Shown here: piece after piece, positions 7,061-12,133 of the stretch
Layout of the letters: the number at the start of each line of letters is the position of its first letter
Position numbering within the stretch: position 1 is the first letter of the stretch
Assembly: GCA_021731185.1 (NCBI GenBank)
Contig: JAKFXW010000058.1
Location: 1-12,133 of the forward strand
Source of the DNA: Gallionellaceae bacterium
GTDB taxonomy: Bacteria > Pseudomonadota > Gammaproteobacteria > Burkholderiales > Gallionellaceae
DNA: 12,133 nt
Reading direction: 5' to 3'
The notes under the pieces: model-generated
The model's input: only the letters and a program-made list of their open reading frames with translations
Told to the model about the DNA's origin: nothing
Databases searched by the model: none
Made by a program: the position numbers and the translations under genes

Positions 7061-7100
7061 TCATTCAATATTCTGAATCTGTTCGCGCATTTGCTCGATC
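7061..7100 (-). other. Putative attachment-site region at the 3' end of yicC
   Basis: The last codons of yicC encode the highly conserved tail IEQMREQIQNIE. The 3' end of yicC is the established insertion site of MGIVflInd1-type mobilisable islands, and here a tyrosine integrase begins 175 nt further on. The gene end is intact, as expected when an element carries a copy of its target end. The exact crossover point cannot be fixed because the second copy of the repeat is not inside this window. Confidence 0.45.
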
Positions 7101-7927
7101 AGCAATTTCATTTCCATGGTGGCATAAGTCACTTCCGCGTCAACAGATTTTGCGCCCAATGTATTCGCTTCGCGATGCAGTTCCTGCATTAAAAAATCCA
7201 GCCGCTTGCCCACTGCGCCACCCTGCACCAACACGCGCCGCACTTCATTCAAATGCGTTTGCAACCGTGACAACTCTTCATCCACATCAATTTTGCTGGC
7301 AAACAAAGTGATTTCCTGGCGTATACGCTCATCGTCACTATTTTTTAGCGCGGCGTGTAAACGCGCTGTCAGTCGCTCTTCATACACGGCAATAGCGGCG
7401 GGAATGCGCGGCGCAACGGTGACACACAAACCCAATATTTGCGTGATGCGCTGCTCCAAAAATGCGGCTAGTTTTTCGCCCTCACGCGCACGGGATGCAG
7501 AAAATTCCTTTAAGGTTTGTTGCAGTGCCTGCATGGCCGCCTCATGCAATGCGCCTTCAGCCGTCGCAGCGATTTGAATGACTCCATTCCAGCGCAGCAT
7601 ATCAGCCACGCCAAGCGGGAGCGCTTCAGGTAAAATGCCGCGAATTTCTTTGTTCCATTTGGCTAATTGATGGAGCAGTGGTTGATTGAGCTGAGTGAAA
7701 TTCTGGTTCATCTGGTGCGCTGCAAAACTGGCACGGCATTCAGCCTTGCCGCGCGTAATTTGCGCGCTGATGGCTACACGAAAGGCGGTTTCCAATATAC
7801 GCAAATCATCCGGCAGGCGTAATTGTAAATCGAGATGGCGCGAGTTTACTGCGCGTAATTCCAGCGTGAGTGTGCCCGCTTCAGTTTCTACAGTGGCAGT
7901 GGCAAAGCCAGTCATGCTAAAAATCAT
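7061..7927 (-). CDS. yicC: YicC/YloC-family endoribonuclease
   Basis: 288 aa from the ATG at 7927, close to the length of E. coli YicC. This start gives the family N-terminus MIFSMTGFA and has GGAG 7 nt upstream; the frame runs further up to 7960 without support. The N-terminal domain holds the signature ELRAVNSRHLDLQLRLPDD at about 23-41. The C-terminal DUF1732 domain has LDFLMQELHREANTLG at 243-258 and the invariant tail IEQMREQIQNIE. The family comprises metal-dependent endoribonucleases; in E. coli YicC promotes decay of the small RNA RyhB. In related genomes, as I recall, gmk often follows yicC; here the integrase follows instead, so the island appears to have separated yicC from its usual downstream neighbour. 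Divergently transcribed from the phosphatase gene. Confidence 0.97.
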   Translation of the reverse strand: MIFSMTGFATATVETEAGTLTLELRAVNSRHLDLQLRLPDDLRILETAFRVAISAQITRGKAECRASFAAHQMNQNFTQLNQPLLHQLAKWNKEIRGILPEALPLGVADMLRWNGVIQIAATAEGALHEAAMQALQQTLKEFSASRAREGEKLAAFLEQRITQILGLCVTVAPRIPAAIAVYEERLTARLHAALKNSDDERIRQEITLFASKIDVDEELSRLQTHLNEVRRVLVQGGAVGKRLDFLMQELHREANTLGAKSVDAEVTYATMEMKLLIEQMREQIQNIE

Positions 7928-7944
7928 TACGTGCTCCGAATATA

Positions 7945-7966
7945 TCCCACAAGGGGACAATGTCCC
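7945..7966 (-). promoter_or_regulatory. Palindrome and alternating stem segments in the yicC leader
   Basis: GGGACAATGTCCC (7954-7966) is a perfect palindrome around one base. On the minus strand the leader reads GGGA, TCCC, GGGA at evenly spaced positions (7963-7966, 7954-7957, 7945-7948), within the repeated word TGTGGGA. The middle segment can pair with either outer one, so two short hairpins exclude one another about 18 nt before the yicC start. As DNA it could equally be an operator. Confidence 0.4.
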
Positions 7967-8126
7967 ACATGAAATTTTGGAAATTTAATTTTATTGCTGG
8001 CCAGAATCATTGACAAATTTCTCCATCGATAAATCGAACAACAACACATGCAAGGGCACCTTTAAAAATTCCAACCAAGTTAACATTTTTCAACTAAGAC
8101 GAGGCGCGAACAAAAAATGTTGGCGC

Positions 8127-8145
8127 AGTATACGATTGCTATACT
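8127..8145. repeat. AGTATA/TATACT dyad in the divergent region
   Basis: AGTATA (8127-8132) and TATACT (8140-8145) are perfect inverted arms around CGATTGC. It lies about 43 bp upstream of the candidate phosphatase -35 box and could be a regulator site or part of a yicC-directed promoter. No further support. Confidence 0.3.
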
Positions 8146-8187
8146 TAAAGAAACATTATTCAGAGCAATAAAGTGCGGTGAAGAAGT

Positions 8188-8216
8188 TTGATTTTTGGGA
8201 ACTGCCCGTATTATAT
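8188..8216 (+). promoter_or_regulatory. Candidate sigma70 promoter of the phosphatase gene
   Basis: TTGATT (8188-8193) and TTATAT (8211-8216) are 17 nt apart. Transcription would begin near 8223, only about 8 nt before the preferred ATG at 8231, so the mRNA would be nearly leaderless, consistent with the absence of a Shine-Dalgarno sequence there. Confidence 0.45.
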
Positions 8217-8230
8217 TACGATTACACCTT

Positions 8231-9031
8231 ATGAAATTTTCCATATATCAAGCCAGTCGTATCGGTGGCCGCCAATACAATCAAGATCGCGTCGCCTATG
8301 CCTACAGTGACCAGGCGTTGCTGCTGGTGCTGGCAGATGGTATGGGCGGGCATTCACATGGCGAGCTGGCCGCGCATTTGGCTATACAAACTTTCATAAA
8401 AGCATTTGAAGAAGCCGCGCAACCACGCATTTCGAATCCATCTAGCTTTCTAAGCCACGTTATGCAAAACGCGCACACCGCAATTATCAGGTATGCCCGT
8501 GAACGAAAACTAGACGGCAATCCTGGCACAACTTGCGTCGCAGCAATTGTGATGGATGACCAAATATTTTGGGCGCACGCTGGAGATTCGCGCTTGTATT
8601 TAATTCGCGGGGATGACGTGGTTACACGCACGAAAGATCACTCAGTCGTGCAGCAATGGGCTGACTCTGGAATGATTGAAGCCAAGGACATGCGTACTCA
8701 TCCGGATCGAAATAAAATCACCAATTGTTTGGGCGCAGAAGAGGGCATGTTCTTCGTCGACTCTTCTGCTGCACAACTCTTGCAGAAAAATGATTGCATC
8801 ATTTTATGCAGCGATGGCCTGTGGGGACCATTGTCCGGTCAGGAGATTGCCTCCACGCTCAACTTGTCTCCACTGCCGCAGGCGCTGGAGCAATTGATGG
8901 ACAGGGCGATAGAAAAAGAAGCCGGGCACTCTGACAACATCACCGTTGTTGGCATACGCTGGGGCGAGGGCGAAGAAATGCGTATTGCCGCCATGCCCGT
9001 TGCCATGGTGCTGGATTGCGAGCAAATCTAA
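8231..9031 (+). CDS. PP2C-family serine/threonine protein phosphatase
   Basis: 266 aa from the ATG at 8231, chosen because MKFSIYQASRIGGRQYNQDR is the normal start of bacterial PP2C proteins; a TTG at 8195 is in frame but lies inside the promoter-like sequence. Motifs in order: NQD with Asp19, LADGMGG (34-40) with metal ligand Asp36, PGTTCVAA (98-105), HAGDSRLYL (116-124), DHS (136-138), CSDGLWG (193-199) with Asp195, and GHSDNIT (232-238) with Asp235. The metal-binding set is complete. It dephosphorylates Ser/Thr residues on proteins, presumably opposing a Hanks-type kinase; no kinase gene is adjacent here. No transmembrane segment. The C-terminal 20 residues (after GIRWGEGEE) are extra and variable. 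Cytosolic, stand-alone catalytic domain. Confidence 0.96.
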   Translation: MKFSIYQASRIGGRQYNQDRVAYAYSDQALLLVLADGMGGHSHGELAAHLAIQTFIKAFEEAAQPRISNPSSFLSHVMQNAHTAIIRYARERKLDGNPGTTCVAAIVMDDQIFWAHAGDSRLYLIRGDDVVTRTKDHSVVQQWADSGMIEAKDMRTHPDRNKITNCLGAEEGMFFVDSSAAQLLQKNDCIILCSDGLWGPLSGQEIASTLNLSPLPQALEQLMDRAIEKEAGHSDNITVVGIRWGEGEEMRIAAMPVAMVLDCEQI

Positions 9032-9072
9032 TCTTGCTGTGTCACAAAACGCTGAACAAGTCCTTATAGACT

Positions 9073-9177
9073 CGGCCAGATTTATCCGTGACTATCAATT
9101 CAGATATGCTTGTAGAGCCAATAAACATGAGCACCGTGACAAATTCTGCTTGAATTATTCACAGATAAATCTGGCCG
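9073..9177. repeat. MITE-like element: 19-bp inverted repeats flanking 67 bp
   Basis: CGGCCAGATTTATCCGTGA (9073-9091) is matched on the other strand by the sequence at 9159-9177 with one mismatch (18 of 19). The similarity continues inward with gaps (TATCAATTCA against the complement of TGAATTAT). The 67-bp interior encodes nothing. It lies between the phosphatase gene and rph. It could be a small non-autonomous transposable element, or it could fold into a long hairpin in RNA and act as a processing or termination structure; no T tract follows. Confidence 0.65.
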
Positions 9178-9243
9178 GATCAATAGGCAAGCTCAAAACG
9201 AAGGCAAGCATTTTATTCCGTTCGTGGCTTACTAGTTTAAATT

Positions 9244-9272
9244 TTAATTTTTAGAGACACCCTCAATATAAT
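9244..9272 (+). promoter_or_regulatory. Candidate promoter of rph-rdgB
   Basis: A perfect TATAAT (-10, 9267-9272) lies 17 nt after TTAATT (-35, 9244-9249, weak). Transcription would start near 9279, giving a leader of about 20 nt that includes ACGGAA as ribosome-binding site before the rph ATG. Confidence 0.5.
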
Positions 9273-9299
9273 ACGTACTTTCATTTAACGGAACTCGCC

Positions 9300-10037
9300 A
9301 TGCAACTATTTCCCGCCACACGTTTTGCCGATAGACACCCCGCACATCTACGCAATATCCACATCACCCGCCACTACACCAAACATGCCGAAGGCTCGGT
9401 GTTAATTGAGTGCGGTGATACCAAAGTCATCTGCACCGCCAGCGTCGAAGAGCGCGTGCCACCACATAAAAAAGGCTCAGGCGAAGGATGGGTCACTGCA
9501 GAATATGGCATGTTGCCACGTTCTACTGGTGAACGTATGGCGCGCGAGGCCGCTAGGGGCAAGCAGTCTGGACGCACGCAAGAAATTCAGCGTTTAATCG
9601 GACGCAGTTTGCGAGCAGTAGTGGATTTGAAAAAACTAGGCGAACGCACCATACAAATAGATTGCGATGTGATTCAAGCCGATGGCGGCACACGCACCGC
9701 CAGTATCACGGGCGCATTTGTGGCACTGCATGATGCGGTGAACGGTCTGCTTAATAAAAATTTAATTAAAGAAACGCCCTTGATTGATTTTGTCGCCGCT
9801 ATTTCGGTGGGAATGCATAATGGCGCGGCAGTGCTTGATCTGGATTATGTAGAAGACTCTGCCTGCGATACCGACATGAATGTGGTGATGACTGGCGACG
9901 GTAAATTTATCGAGGTGCAAGGCACGGCAGAAGGGCACGCATTCTCGCGCGATGAAATGAATATCATGTTGGATTTAGCGCAAAGTGGCATCGCGCAATT
10001 AATTGAAAAGCAGCGTGCAGCCCTGCTGCTTAAATAA
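9300..10037 (+). CDS. rph: Ribonuclease PH (tRNA 3'-end processing phosphorolytic exonuclease)
   Basis: 245 aa, full family length plus a short N-terminal extension (E. coli form about 238). It trims the 3' trailer of tRNA precursors using phosphate and releases nucleoside diphosphates; members act as hexamers in the cytosol. Family sequence is almost continuous: YTKHAEGSVLIECGDTKVIC (26-45), GEGWVTAEYGMLPRST (61-76), GRTQEIQRLIGRSLRAVVDL (91-110), DCDVIQADGGTRTASITGA (121-139; the GTRTAS segment binds phosphate) and ACDTDMNVVMT (188-198). ATG start with ACGGA 8 nt upstream. It is followed at 16 nt by rdgB, with which it is probably co-transcribed, a pairing common in proteobacteria. No sign of the C-terminal frameshift known from E. 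coli K-12 rph. Confidence 0.98.
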   Translation: MQLFPATRFADRHPAHLRNIHITRHYTKHAEGSVLIECGDTKVICTASVEERVPPHKKGSGEGWVTAEYGMLPRSTGERMAREAARGKQSGRTQEIQRLIGRSLRAVVDLKKLGERTIQIDCDVIQADGGTRTASITGAFVALHDAVNGLLNKNLIKETPLIDFVAAISVGMHNGAAVLDLDYVEDSACDTDMNVVMTGDGKFIEVQGTAEGHAFSRDEMNIMLDLAQSGIAQLIEKQRAALLLK

Positions 10038-10053
10038 TGGAGCGTAAGGAACG

Positions 10054-10692
10054 ATGACTCGTTTGAACAAACTCGTCATCGCTTCAAACAATCAGGGCAA
10101 ACTGCGCGAACTGCAAGCCATGCTCACTCCCTTGGGCATAGAAGTATTCACCCAAGCACAACTCGGCATCAGCGAAGCAGAAGAACCGCATCCTACTTTC
10201 TTAGAAAATGCCCTTGCCAAAGCCCGCCACGCTAGCGCCGTCAGCGGCCTGCCCGCTTTGGCAGATGATTCTGGCATATGTGTCGCAGCGCTAAATGGCG
10301 CACCCGGTGTGTTGTCTGCCCGATATGCCAGTGGGCAGCATGCGGTAGATACTCGATCGCATTCTAAAATTACGGATCAGCAAAATAATGAAAAATTATT
10401 ACGCGACATGCAAGGCATTGCTGACCGACGTGCACATTATTACTGCGTGCTAGCCTTGGTGCGCTCTGCCAATGACCCGCAACCCATCATCGCCGAAGGC
10501 GAATGGCATGGCGAAATTGCAATGCAAGCACGCGGTGAAGGCGGGTTCGGCTATGATCCGATATTCTGGTTACCCGAATTAGGCAAGATGAGCGCGGAGC
10601 TCACTCGCGACGAAAAGGCGCAGATCAGCCATCGCGCGTTGGCGTTGAAAATATTGTTGGGGCGGTTGAATTCAATGCTGAAAAACGACTAA
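10054..10692 (+). CDS. rdgB: dITP/XTP pyrophosphatase (RdgB/HAM1 family)
   Basis: 212 aa. It hydrolyses non-canonical purine triphosphates (dITP, ITP, XTP) to monophosphate and pyrophosphate, keeping deaminated bases out of DNA and RNA. Motifs: SNNQGKLREL (11-20, nucleotide-binding start), FLENALAKARHA (49-60), ADDSGICV (70-77) with catalytic Asp71, GAPGVLSARYA (82-92), GEGGFGYDPIF (161-171) and ISHRALALK (191-199). All active-site blocks are present. Between ARYA and the NNEKLL helix the segment GQHAVDTRSHSKITDQQ is several residues longer than in the E. coli enzyme, a surface-loop extension that is unlikely to matter for catalysis. ATG start with TAAGGA upstream. In many betaproteobacteria, as I recall, hemW follows; here toxin-antitoxin debris follows instead. 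Confidence 0.97.
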   Translation: MTRLNKLVIASNNQGKLRELQAMLTPLGIEVFTQAQLGISEAEEPHPTFLENALAKARHASAVSGLPALADDSGICVAALNGAPGVLSARYASGQHAVDTRSHSKITDQQNNEKLLRDMQGIADRRAHYYCVLALVRSANDPQPIIAEGEWHGEIAMQARGEGGFGYDPIFWLPELGKMSAELTRDEKAQISHRALALKILLGRLNSMLKND

Positions 10693-10868
10693 CTTTATCA
10701 GTCCTGTTTGATACTGCGCATGGTGCTCGATGTGGCACGAGTGAGTCGTAATTTAATCTTGGTTTATCCGAATTGATCGGTGGCTTACGTTATTGTTACC
10801 ACCAAGCCTTTAGTAACAACCACAACCAATTTAGACCAAGCTTATCTTTTGTTTTTGTCTCAGCTTGA
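10693..10868. other. Intergenic segment after rdgB with a TTGTTAC dyad
   Basis: No gene is seen. TTGTTAC (10793-10799) and GTAACAA (10813-10819) are perfect 7-bp arms around a 13-nt loop. No T run follows on either strand, so terminator function for rdgB is doubtful; the hairpin could still stall transcription or be the remnant of an insertion. No better terminator was found downstream of rdgB. Confidence 0.4.
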
Positions 10869-11187
10869 TTCAGGCGCTGGTTCTTTGGCGACGGCAAACC
10901 ACAAGAACTTGCCTATGCCAGCAAAATACTCGATACGATGAAAAAAACCAGCGCTCACGTACCCGCAACCCCGGGACTGGAGGTGGCAAACGTCATTGCC
11001 AGGGCTGAAGCAAAAGGATTGGTGACAGAGGTGCGGAGCGAGGCATTCCTTGAAATGCTGGAAGGTGTGGATATTGATGCAGACACAGCCACATTCGCAC
11101 ACGCGCTATCGGGCACCCTGCAACTGGCGCGGCGATACAAACTATCTGCCTATGATGCCTCCTATCTCAAGCTGGCTGCGAACCGCA
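10869..11187 (+). pseudogene. VapC-type PIN toxin fossil, truncated at both ends
   Basis: The reading frame after the TGA at 10866-10868 encodes recognisable VapC sequence: WFFGDGKPQELAYASKIL, then LEVANVIARAEAKGLVTE, then LARRYKLSAYDASYLKLA. The family pattern (W-F-GDE, P-LEVANVL, LSAYDA-YLELA) is clear. The N-terminal strand with the first catalytic Asp (normally LDAS) is missing, and the C-terminal LATLD block with another Asp is gone; beyond about 11180 the frame only reads the antisense of the neighbouring ParE gene. An ATG at 10938 could open a 190-codon frame, but it would be a chimera of half a PIN domain and antisense sequence. No VapB antitoxin gene accompanies it. Non-functional remnant. 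Confidence 0.8.
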
Positions 11188-11441
11188 AGGATAAAAACGG
11201 TATCGGCTTTGGAAATGTATCGGTACAAGGCGACATGACCGTGCGAACGCTGGCCGATCACCAGTTCCCGCTTGTCGTTATTTACCGGGCGGCCAATCAA
11301 GGGATTGTGCTCCAGCACATTGATCGCCTCGATGATCTCCCGGATGCGCGCTGCCGGATTTTCAACCTGATACCGGGCCAGATGATCGAGGATGCGGTCA
11401 AGGTCATCCCCCACCTCGGGCGCCAGCTCGATTCGCGACAT
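11142..11441 (-). CDS. RelE/ParE-family toxin
   Basis: 99 aa. The sequence follows the ParE branch of the RelE superfamily: IELAPEVGDDLDRILDHL (4-21), IREIIEAINVLEHNPLIGRP (33-52), KRELVIGQRSHGHVALYRY (57-75) and DTVFILAVRSQ (80-90). ParE proteins generally poison DNA gyrase, RelE proteins cleave mRNA on ribosomes; the target here is not decided. The start is 2 nt after the antitoxin stop, the usual antitoxin-first operon. After RSQ, where relatives read on as about REAGY, the tail is LEIGGIIGR and lies antisense to the vapC fossil, so the last residues appear to have been replaced at a recombination junction. The fold should be complete, so activity is possible but not certain. Confidence 0.88.
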   Translation of the reverse strand: MSRIELAPEVGDDLDRILDHLARYQVENPAARIREIIEAINVLEHNPLIGRPVNNDKRELVIGQRSHGHVALYRYISKADTVFILAVRSQLEIGGIIGR

Positions 11442-11443
11442 AT

Positions 11444-11728
11444 TCAGCGTGCCAGCTTGCGGGCTGTCGGGCGCTTTGCCTGCTTATCGGCGAGACGCTC
11501 TTCCAGATAACCGCGCATCTCCTGCCACGGAATCGTCTTCCCGGAAGAAACGATACGGCTATAACGCTCCTCGGCCACCGCATCGAAATCGGCGCGTCGC
11601 TCCTCCTGCTCAGCTTTTTCTGCAATAGCCTCAAGAATGAAGCCGTGCGTGCTCGTACCGGCGTGTTTTGCCGCCGCCGTAATGCGCACCTTCAGATCTG
11701 CCGGCAAGCGTATCGTGGTCGTTGACAT
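11444..11728 (-). CDS. CopG/RHH-family antitoxin of the ParE-type pair
   Basis: 94 aa. Residues 3-40 form a ribbon-helix-helix DNA-binding domain: TTTIRLPADLKVRITAAAKH, then AGTSTHGFILEAIAEKAEQE. The C-terminal half (RADFDAVAEERYSRIVSSGK, PWQEMRGYLEERL) is the toxin-binding part seen in ParD-like proteins, ending in a basic RPTARKLAR tail. It would bind and neutralise the downstream toxin and repress its own promoter as a dimer. ATG start with GGAGG 7 nt upstream. The palindrome at 11765-11784 is a good candidate operator. Confidence 0.9.
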   Translation of the reverse strand: MSTTTIRLPADLKVRITAAAKHAGTSTHGFILEAIAEKAEQEERRADFDAVAEERYSRIVSSGKTIPWQEMRGYLEERLADKQAKRPTARKLAR

Positions 11729-11917
11729 GAGATAACCTCCAACAAGTTTAAGTCACGTGCGCACTGTAGCACATTAGCGCTACAACGCGCCATGCCCCGA
11801 TGGCAAACAGCCACGCGGCCATCGCGGTGTCGATCACGGCATGAGCATCATCGCAAGCAGCGCGACCAGAACCGGCCAGGCCAGATGAATGAGTTGTGAG
11901 GTGGGGGAAGTGCAGCG
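11729..11917. other. Region without a clear gene upstream of the antitoxin
   Basis: On the minus strand two short hydrophobic frames meet with a GTGA stop/start overlap at 11834-11837. One ends in LAWPVLVALLAMMLMP. The other (11748-11837, GTG start) begins MIDTAMAAWLFAIGAW. Each has one potential membrane span but no ribosome-binding site that stands out. They may be remains of a membrane-protein gene. Not called as genes. Confidence 0.35.
11765..11784 (-). promoter_or_regulatory. Palindromic operator candidate of the antitoxin-toxin operon
   Basis: TGTAGC (11765-11770) and GCTACA (11779-11784) are perfect inverted arms around ACATTAGC, 37 bp upstream of the antitoxin ATG. Ribbon-helix-helix antitoxins typically autorepress through such dyads over their promoter. 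No clear -35/-10 pair could be fixed around it. Confidence 0.55.
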
Positions 11918-11954
11918 ATCCAAATCAGCGTTCTACGGGAATGCTGATTTGGAT
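11918..11954 (+). terminator. Strong hairpin followed by a short T run (terminator-like)
   Basis: ATCCAAATCAGC (11918-11929) pairs perfectly with GCTGATTTGGAT (11943-11954). With the inner GTTC/GAAT pairs (one G-U) the stem reaches 16 bp around a TACGG loop. On the plus strand TTTGTT follows directly, as in a rho-independent terminator, but no plus-strand gene ending just before it is recognisable. The stem also contains the ATG of the small frame that starts at 11941. Confidence 0.5.
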
Positions 11955-12057
11955 TTTGTTCGCGGGCTCAAGCTGCCTCAACGAGGCTCACAAAGATGTG
12001 CGGGAAAATGCAGCGGAGGCGATGGAAGAGCTGGAAAAGAAAATTTCGGAGACGTGA
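11941..12057 (+). CDS. Possible 38-aa small peptide, lipoprotein-like or gene remnant
   Basis: ATG (11941) to TGA (12055-12057). The peptide has a hydrophobic start MLIWILFAGSSC followed by a charged helix (EAHKDVRENAAEAMEELEKK). The order hydrophobic stretch, small residues and Cys, then polar helix recalls tiny lipoproteins of the entericidin sort, but there is no basic residue before the hydrophobic part. GGGA sits immediately before the ATG, too close for a good ribosome-binding site, and the ATG is buried in the hairpin at 11918-11954. The frame stays open upstream to 11893, with a GTG at 11896. It could equally be the tail of a lost gene. Weak call. Confidence 0.25.
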   Translation: MLIWILFAGSSCLNEAHKDVRENAAEAMEELEKKISET

Positions 12058-12133
12058 TGCGAGGCTGACCCTTTTACTAATTAAGGTCGCCCACATTATT
12101 TTTTGTCGCGCATCTTCTGCCTTTGTGTCAATG
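12058..12133. other. Right edge of window, nothing recognised
   Basis: Seventy-six bases, AT-richer than the preceding segment. On the minus strand TTGACA (12126-12131) resembles a -35 box but no -10 sits at a suitable distance. Confidence 0.3.

Larger units (their letters stand above)
7928..8230. other. Divergent intergenic region between yicC and the phosphatase gene
   Basis: About 300 bp, AT-rich, without a convincing gene. It holds, from left to right, the yicC ribosome-binding site, the GGGACAATGTCCC palindrome, a dyad at 8127-8145 and a promoter-like sequence for the phosphatase gene at 8188-8216. A 14-codon frame starting at 7969 (MKFWKFNFIAGQNH) has no ribosome-binding site worth the name. 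Confidence 0.5.

Noticed and set aside
7928..7960. Longer yicC starting at 7960
   Set aside because: The family starts at MIFSMTGFA-like sequence, which has a good ribosome-binding site; the extension covers the leader palindrome.
7969..8013. 14-codon Phe-rich frame (MKFWKFNFIAGQNH) as a leader peptide
   Set aside because: No ribosome-binding site, no attenuator hairpin behind it and no aromatic amino acid pathway gene downstream.
8195..8230. TTG start for the phosphatase 12 codons upstream
   Set aside because: It lies inside the -35/-10 region and adds residues not typical of the family.
10938..11510. 190-codon open frame on the plus strand
   Set aside because: The first part is a VapC fragment, and the rest after about 11187 is the antisense of the ParE and CopG genes; it is a chimera, annotated as a fossil instead.
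1..12133. tRNA genes, CRISPR arrays, classical IS transposases
   Set aside because: No cloverleaf-like sequence at the island edge, no regularly spaced direct repeats and no transposase-like protein were seen on reading both strands.

Overview
The window looks like a stretch of proteobacterial chromosome, most likely betaproteobacterial, carrying an integrated genomic island. The chromosomal part is the conserved neighbourhood yicC (minus strand) / PP2C-type protein phosphatase / rph / rdgB (plus strand). From general knowledge I associate this order with Betaproteobacteria such as the Nitrosomonadales. That assignment is inference from gene order and protein flavour, not from a search.

Left region (1-6990) is the island. 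Apart from a 37-codon tail of an unidentified plus-strand gene at the left edge, every gene reads leftward. In transcription order these are: a P4/DUF4102-type tyrosine integrase, starting just past the 3' end of yicC; an unrecognised 358-aa protein in AT-richer DNA; an AlpA-like small HTH regulator/excisionase; a DUF1376/YdaU-like protein; an HTH plus zinc-ribbon protein; a second, unrelated tyrosine recombinase; an XRE-ImmA/IrrE metalloprotease-like protein; and a DUF4411-type PIN-domain protein. From alpA on, the genes are closely packed (2-nt gaps or overlaps at three junctions, 20 and 68 nt elsewhere), so they are probably co-transcribed. The 3' end of yicC is an established attachment site for SXT/R391-mobilised islands (MGIVflInd1 type), and the integrase sits exactly where such an element's int gene should be. 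The left end of the island lies outside the window.

Middle region (6991-10692) is core genome: yicC with a terminator hairpin between it and int, a 300-bp divergent intergenic region, the phosphatase gene, a MITE-like inverted repeat, and rph and rdgB, which look like one transcription unit. yicC and rph are both RNA-processing genes; rdgB is a nucleotide-pool cleaner.

Right region (10693-12133) is a small junkyard of toxin-antitoxin material. It holds a vapC fossil broken at both ends, an apparently intact CopG-ParE (RelE superfamily) pair on the minus strand whose toxin C-terminus overlaps the fossil antisense, an operator-like palindrome, and about 400 bp with no clear gene. That last stretch contains a strong hairpin and short hydrophobic or helical reading frames.

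No rRNA, tRNA or CRISPR array was seen. The best candidates for something undescribed are the 358-aa orphan cargo gene behind the integrase and the DUF1376 / HTH-zinc-ribbon / second recombinase module.
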